From positions 397,375,132 to 397,439,131 of the forward strand of contig CM060900.1 in assembly GCA_030762935.1 (NCBI GenBank): a stretch of DNA of 64,000 bases. Direction: 5' to 3'. Numbering within the stretch: the stretch's first letter is position 1; the number at the start of each line of letters is the position of its first letter. Origin of the DNA: Hymenopus coronatus (lineage: Eukaryota > Arthropoda > Insecta > Mantodea > Hymenopodidae). The notes below the pieces were generated by a model. That model was not told the origin of the DNA. It ran no database searches and was given only the letters and a program-made list of their open reading frames with translations. The translations under genes were made by a program, and so were the position numbers. Positions 58,350 to 64,000 of this stretch are shown here, one piece after another.

Positions 58350-59470
58350 GGCTTTTCTGATTTACTCGTCAGTGAAGGTCTCTCTGTCGACATTCCTAGC
58401 GTCTTTCTCGAATATGGCTCCGAGACCTCTTCCGCACTGGCTTTTGTCAATAAAACAATTGAGCATTGTGAGCACGTTATAGGCTGGCCACTCTTATCTA
58501 TTAGCCGCAACGTCGCCGCACCTCAGATCTCGAGCTTTCGCGGAATTAAACATAGCGAAGGAGAAAGTCCTCCCTTCCACAAGGTTTCCGTTAAAATACC
58601 TAGGTTAATAAGCTGTCCCTCTAAGATGCTTCATAGAAATATTTATAAAAAATACAGTATAGATTAGTAATTTTGCGCAATGTTTATCCAAAACGCCGAA
58701 AAATTAAAATTCCTAATGAAGCTAAAATTATTGCCTATTAAGTAAGTGTTACTAAAGTTTAATATCATAATTATGTTAAGTGTAATTATTATCCATTTGT
58801 GTTACATACATTTATTTTCAAGAATTGGGCGAATAGGAATTTTTGATCTAGTAATTACACCACGTCTGTAAAGCAGCACACTTTAAAGCGACTTTAAAAC
58901 TGAAATTTCCAAATCTTGCATCTTTCAGGCAATCTTTTTCAATTTTTTTTTTATTTTATATTCTGCTGTGCTATAACTATCCATAGGATTTGAATTTCAT
59001 GCAGTTATCTCTAATCATTTTGGGTTTAAATGATACTTAAATATTTTTATTAAGCTAATTACTCAAAAGTTTTGCACTATGCATAAATTATTATTATTTT
59101 TTTTTTGGAAAACCAAAAATATTAGTATATGTGTTTCATGCTAGTAAATAAAACTGGCATATAGAATATTTGTTGCTCTTCTGGCTGCTTCACAAAAAAT
59201 TACTAAACTTTTAATATCATTATTTTACTGTGATTCATGTTTATTGTTATATTGAATGTGCATTATATCAGGTAATTTTCATTTGTAACACAAATCATAT
59301 GCCAATTCTTTTTATTAATACTCTCTGAGTCCGTGATGAAAATTTGAAGCAGAGAAGAATAAACTACATCTTTTGGAAAATAATTAAGATGCATATGTGT
59401 AAGAAAATTTAAAATGGAGGAAAAGGCAATTTAAATTTGCTTTTGTTTTTTTAATAAGAATCATACCTCA
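58350..59470. other. No recognised gene; may hold the downstream end of the Mutator-like element
   Basis: AT-rich from about 58620. The transposase below stops at 59476, so the element's end should lie here. 'ttttgcgcaatg' near 58671 has a partner 'tttttgcgcaattt' near 61906, but the flanking match is too weak to call a TIR. Confidence 0.4.
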
Positions 59471-59475
59471 GTGCT

Positions 59476-61275
59476 TTAAAATGATCCTCCCTCATATGAT
59501 GTTCCCCTGCTTCTTCTTCTTCTTCTCTTCTGCTCTTGTTTGCTCCATATGGATGCTTCCTCCTGAAGATTGGTGTGATGGCTTTGTCGTTGATATTGTT
59601 TGTTTCAAGCTACGTCTGTCTCTCTCTCTCTCTGCAGCAATCTTCCAAGTGCAGATGAAGTTTTCACTTCTGTAATTTGTTCCATCATGCTGATAGTTGC
59701 AATGCAGCCCATGTTGAACTAAATGACTCCTGATGCAACTTCTATTTCCAATTTTTCTTAGACACAAATAGTTCTTTTGGGAATTTCTTCCATATTACAG
59801 TATGTAGACTTTCATTCACCTTCCAAGTCCTTCCCAAGGTGCAACTTTCGAGCAATTCCTCAGAAACTAGGCGTTAGTATACTGGTAGTATTTTATTACC
59901 ACCTCTTCTCTCAGTAAATTTTTCATATTTTTAATATCATGTTTTGGGATATTCTCATCCTTCGCTATTGCTCCGTTGTAAAAACACCAGAGTTTTGAGT
60001 ACCAGGGCTTTTTGAGTGCTGTGGATTTGTGTCAGTGGATATAGCATGGCATAATGTTGCATAAATTGCTCTCTTCATTTCACTTACACTAGAAATATTA
60101 ACTATAATTGCTTTTCTATAGTAATTCTGTAGGCAATGGATTATTTCTTCAGTCAAACTTCCCTTTTTTCCCACCTAGTGTAACAGTCTTCTTCTTCCAT
60201 TCTTGCAGCAAGCCCTCAAACCTTTATTCAGTCTCTTTGCCACATGAGTTAGACATTCTTCCTTTACAGTTTCAATTTCACCATATACAGACATCTGCAT
60301 AAGAGCCAAAAATGTTTTAGCATCTCCATCTGAGAGGATACTTGTATACCCCATATTATGTTTATCGACAGAACTCTGCCACTAAATTTTTGCTGCCTCT
60401 ACTTCCATGACATTAGCAGACCCATTAAAATTTTATTCACATGCTCCTTCCTCTTGATGCGTTTGTTGCCATGCTTTGTATTCTGCTTCTTTCACATTCA
60501 TATTTTTCTGTTTTGTGCACCTATGTTTCATAATCTAAGACAAGACCCGTGAGGGCATCAATGACAAAATCTATGACATAATTTGATATATTGCCACGTT
60601 TGTGCCATGTCCTGTCATATGATACACAGCTGTCTAGGATTCCATTTGTTTTTGCAATGTTCATTGTGTCCATATGGGCAGAGGTAACTGCAATTCTAAC
60701 GTCATACATTTTTTTTACGGGGATCTGCTCTGATAATTTTAAAAGATGATGATTATATGCAGTTGCACTTATACCTGCCATTCCAATTGACATGCAAAAC
60801 TGTTTCATTCCAGCAAGACCTCCGCCCAGTGATAAAAAATTACTTACCATTTTTCTGTTTACATCAAAGGGTGTTCTAGAGGATGCATCTTAGTTTACAC
60901 GAGGGCTTGTATACAATTCATTGCAGACACATTTTACACAAACCTTACAAGCAAAACCAAATTCTTGACTTATATTTGCCTCAAATTTTCTGCACTACAA
61001 TGGCTACAGATCAGCCCTTTGTACATCTCGCCTCACAAACTTGAATGCACTAAAGAAAGTCAGCACTACTCCTGGGTGTTTGTTCAGATGAGGAGGGTGC
61101 AAATATTTCTAATTTTCTTTCACTAGCAGTCAAGGTAATTTGTCCATAGGCACCTGATGGCATTGTTTTCAGTGCTGAGATAGGATTTCCACCTTTTTTG
61201 GACCAAATTTACATTTTTTGTGTAACTCTTACGTCTTTTGCCTTTTTGACGTCGATCTTATGATCGATTTGTTGT
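59476..61275 (-). pseudogene. Mutator-like (MULE) transposase, nearly full-length but frameshifted
   Basis: Minus-strand motifs in family order: S-S-R-T-P-F-D-V-N-R-K-M near 60850-60890, G-G-G-L-A-G-M-K-Q-F-C, then V-S-Y-D-R-T-W-H-K-R-G-N (catalytic Asp, about 60610), V-L-D-Y-E. After a stop and frame change come E-V-E-A-A-K-I, S-D-G-D-A-K-T-F (about 60330), L-T-H-V-A-K-R-L-N-K-G-L-R, then A-I-Y-A-T-L-C-H-A and N-P-Q-H-S-K (about 60020). L-L-E-S-C-T-L-G follows and the end is G-T-S-Y-E-G-G-S-F with stop 59476-59478. This matches the animal 'Mutator-like transposase' domain I know from memory. The 109-codon open stretch 60521-60850 is its best part. About 600 codons, several stops and shifts. 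N-terminus approximate; no zinc knuckle seen. Confidence 0.85.
59616..59636. repeat. (TC)n microsatellite inside the MULE
   Basis: About 20 bases of TC repeats, located in the basic C-terminal coding part of the Mutator-like gene. Confidence 0.9.
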
Positions 61276-61279
61276 AAAC

Positions 61280-63330
61280 AACATTACATATGATTAGAAC
61301 GATTGTCTAGTTTAACCCAACAACTAAAAAAAGTTTAATCTGTACACAGGCGTTTTTACACAGTATAAAACAACAGTGCCTAACTCAACCTAACCTTCAC
61401 ACCAACTGATATGCGATATTTGCAAATGTACAAGTGATTAAATGCTAATTGTCTGTTAAAAAGGCTACACGGTGGAATACAAAACACACAGAAGTTTATA
61501 CAGGATAAAAACTTCCAAAGTTATGCGCTTTGTTGTGAAAATATAGCAAACATTTGGTAAAACTTGGATTTTGTAATCAAAGAACAACAAACAGTGCAGC
61601 TTTAAAATAAGTGTTACTAACGCAATTCCTAACAGGTTAGAAACAGCACTTAACTTCCTTCTGCTTGTGACAAAAATGTCCGTAGAAAACGCCCGCCTCT
61701 TTCAAATCTAACATATTTCAACACAGTGTAACTCGGAAATGGGTGTAGCAGGATTTAAGGGCTGCATACAGTGCGTGCACGGACATTTAAATGGTCACAT
61801 GACACATTTAAAAAACTCTGACGGTATAAAGCATGACTGGTAATTGAAGCTAAAGGTTCAAGGGGTTTCTTAAGCCCATAAACAAAAATTTGAATTTTTT
61901 CATTATTTTTGCGCAATTTCAGTTTAGGGTGCCCTTAAAGAAGCTTCATTTGTTTTATGGATATTATTTAAAATCCATTCCAAGTTAAAAGTTATTTATC
62001 CTCTGTGGAAACTAGCAACATCTCCTGGCTATTTTCCCCACACTCAGAAGCAATACCTAGGCTCAAATTCTTATGACCTTCTGTACCTAAGATATCTTAC
62101 TGTTGCCGTCTAGCTACGCAACCTGTTTTGGGCAGCTAAATATAATTCACAGCCGTTCTAGGATCCAAAGCGTGAACCCTACATACCGCAAAGTTCTTTA
62201 CCGCTAGCGCGCTAATCCGTGTATTTCTTGCATCGCAAAGCAAAATTCATGTTGATGCCAGTCTCGTTGCAACAGCCCAATGAGATGGGTTTTAGCTTTC
62301 AAATCAGAACGGTACGATACAGCAAAGGAAGAAAGAGTTGACTGCACAGAACGTGTTTCGTACGTGCTGAGTACATCAAAGCTGATGTAGTATAACGTCT
62401 TGTAACTTAAATTAGCAATGTTGGCCGACAATCGTCGTTGTGCTACTCACTACGCAGTTTCGCCAAAAGAAAACTAAGTGTGACTGTAAAGAGGATGCAA
62501 ATTAGTTCAATTAAAGATCCGGTGGTGAGACAGCCCGCAAAGCGACCACCGACCTCGCGTATACTAAGGTACGGCAGAGGTGGGCAATCTTCCAACCGAT
62601 ACGGAATGTAATGTAGCCAGCATTATGCATTCCCCCAGCTGGAAATCTGTCTCACGAGGCCAAGACCGCTGACTATCACAGGTCCTCACTTTCCGCATTA
62701 TGCTGAGTAAGCACTGGACCTCTAACAGGGAATAAAAGCTGCACTCGCATTGGTGAGATCTAACTACAGCGTATTCCGTAGCCGGGAACCAGAACTCTAA
62801 AATATAGCTCATTGGGTAGAATACATGCTATGTGCAATTAAAGCGTAAACTTCTTTTTCACTCTATTTTATGAACTCGCTGTCAATTAAGACAGTTTAGC
62901 TATAAAAATCCAAAAATGCAGTTTTCTTCTGATTGCTTTGTCCTTTTCTGTGCCAGATACTCAGAACTTCAACATGTAAGCACTCAAAATTTCAACTAGA
63001 TATGTCAAACTGTTTTAAGATATATATGCTATGCATTATAATTAAAGATGACAAGTTTGTGGGGTTTGTCGTCAGGCTGTATATACTAGGTATTATATAA
63101 CTGTATGCCCGGTGTCTGTGTTGACTTCCGACGTACACAAAGAATACGTAGCGTACAGTCTAAAAAGGAGAAACGCAACACTCCGTTACGATCTAGCTCT
63201 AACACATGGCAGTAAAAGGTGTATGCGTCCCCAGTAGCATTTCTTTTGGGTGAACTTCCATTAGTTGTTTACCTGCCTGCCCACCTATACTTGCTGTCGA
63301 CTCATCGTGTATTTCGTGTCGCGCACATAC
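61280..63330. other. No recognised gene; probable upstream end of the Mutator-like element in its first part
   Basis: The 61280-62000 part is AT-rich and should contain the element's 5' end. 62150-62215 has 'gcgtgaaccctacat', a possible B-box complement, with 'ttaccgctagcgcgctaatc' after it, so a decayed minus-strand tRNA-like head is possible. The patch 62530-62815 is GC-richer with no partner. Confidence 0.35.
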
Positions 63331-63335
63331 CTCTC

Positions 63336-63361
63336 ATTTTTTCCTCTTTTTTTTTTTTTTC
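63336..63361. repeat. Pyrimidine/poly-T tract
   Basis: Uninterrupted T run preceded by 'ttttttcctc'-type pyrimidines. Not attached to a recognisable element. Confidence 0.8.
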
Positions 63362-63364
63362 TGT

Positions 63365-63745
63365 TTGTGTTGTTTTGTTTAACTTGTATAGCTCCTCTTA
63401 ACTGCTATGGTCAAGTCACGAGCTTTTAACTTGTGAAACAACGCTATATTAACTGCAGGTTATTGACATTGGGTTAATAATGTTTATATTCTTGAACATA
63501 TTTACATTCATATTCCCAGACTCTGTGGAAGGTAGGGAATAATGACGGTTAAAGAAACCAGCTGGGACCACTCATCCATGGAGGCAGTCCTTGTATTTAA
63601 TAATTATAACTAAATAAGTTTTATTGGTAATATAAAATGCTCGTTGGACTATCTGGTTTGTTATATTGCTCCCAAATGTTCAGTTTGAGCTTAGAATATA
63701 AACATAAACAAGCTGTTGTGCAGGCATTTCTTAGTTTAAGACAAA
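63365..63745. other. No recognised feature
   Basis: AT-rich stretch before the last SINE. Confidence 0.4.
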
Positions 63746-63749
63746 ATAT

Positions 63750-64000
63750 AGGCGACGCCGTGGTCGAGTAGTTTGAGCACTTCCCTCTCACCCAGCGGCC
63801 CGGGGACCGCATGTGGGATTTGTGGTGGAGAAAGCGTTTTTTTCTGGGTTCTCCGGTTTCCCCCGTCATTAGTTTCATCACCTGCTACATAATCGCCTTT
63901 CGTTTCATATTTCACCGTAATTTCAAATGACCATCTTCCTGACACTCGTATTCGGCATCGGACTGATCACTCAACCTGGCTTCTCTCCCATATTCGGAGT
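63750..64000 (+). repeat. SINE family C, cut by the window end
   Basis: The head starts 'ggcgacgccgtggtcgagta', with the A box in place and a decayed B-box region. The core runs 'ttctccggtttcccccg', and the C tail begins 'tttcatatttcaccg', 'gcatcggactgatcactc'. The element continues beyond 64000. Confidence 0.75.

Noticed and set aside
58660..61920. TIR pair for the Mutator-like element around 'ttgcgcaa'
   Set aside because: Only the 8-base palindrome and a loose A-rich follow-on agree; not enough to call.

Overview
The window looks like 64 kb of gene-poor nuclear DNA from a large, repeat-rich animal genome. An arthropod, probably an insect, fits best. No open frame exceeds about 145 codons and none resembles a host gene. 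Recognisable protein remnants are all from transposable elements common in arthropods (mariner and other DDE/Tc1-mariner-type, hAT, Mutator-like, jockey-type RT). AT-rich filler is peppered with short tRNA-headed repeats (SINEs). I cannot name the species, and no bacterial-type operon, rRNA, CRISPR array or phage gene is visible.

Layout. 0-9 kb: degraded SINEs and a minus-strand DDE transposase relic (4.3-5.5 kb). 9-20 kb: SINEs of several families, a three-unit tandem array (14.9-15.2 kb) abutting a mariner relic, a 108-bp tandem duplication (16.0-16.3 kb), and a Tc1-type 3' fragment. 21.1-22.7 kb: two 91-bp inverted repeats around a jockey-type reverse transcriptase end; one repeat starts at the predicted start point of a TATA promoter. 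23-31 kb: a perfect 182-bp duplication, SINEs and a mariner relic. 31.5-31.8 kb: a 29-bp minisatellite. 33-51 kb: copies of an unassigned interspersed family (called R here), one interrupted by a SINE with clear target-site duplications (TSDs), two 0.5-kb SINE-like G copies, microsatellites, and another DDE transposase relic. 52.7-57.3 kb: an apparent hAT element with an 11-bp terminal inverted repeat (TIR), into which a 2.7-kb TIR element has inserted. That insert carries a broken single gene of the family I know as DUF7869. 59.5-61.3 kb: a nearly full-length but broken Mutator-like transposase on the minus strand.

The most interesting items are: (1) the nested 2.7-kb DUF7869 element, with good TIRs and repeated subterminal motifs, a candidate poorly described DNA-transposon group; (2) the inverted-repeat/promoter/RT-end arrangement at 21.1-22.7 kb, readable as a 5'-inversion ('twin-priming') product; (3) the multi-copy R family with a natural empty site; (4) modular SINEs that share one GC-rich hairpin core but carry different tails.

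All assignments are by eye from translated motifs and repeat-to-repeat comparison inside the window. Repeat edges are approximate unless a TSD or TIR is stated. Family letters (A, B, C, D, F, G, H, I, R) are labels used only here.
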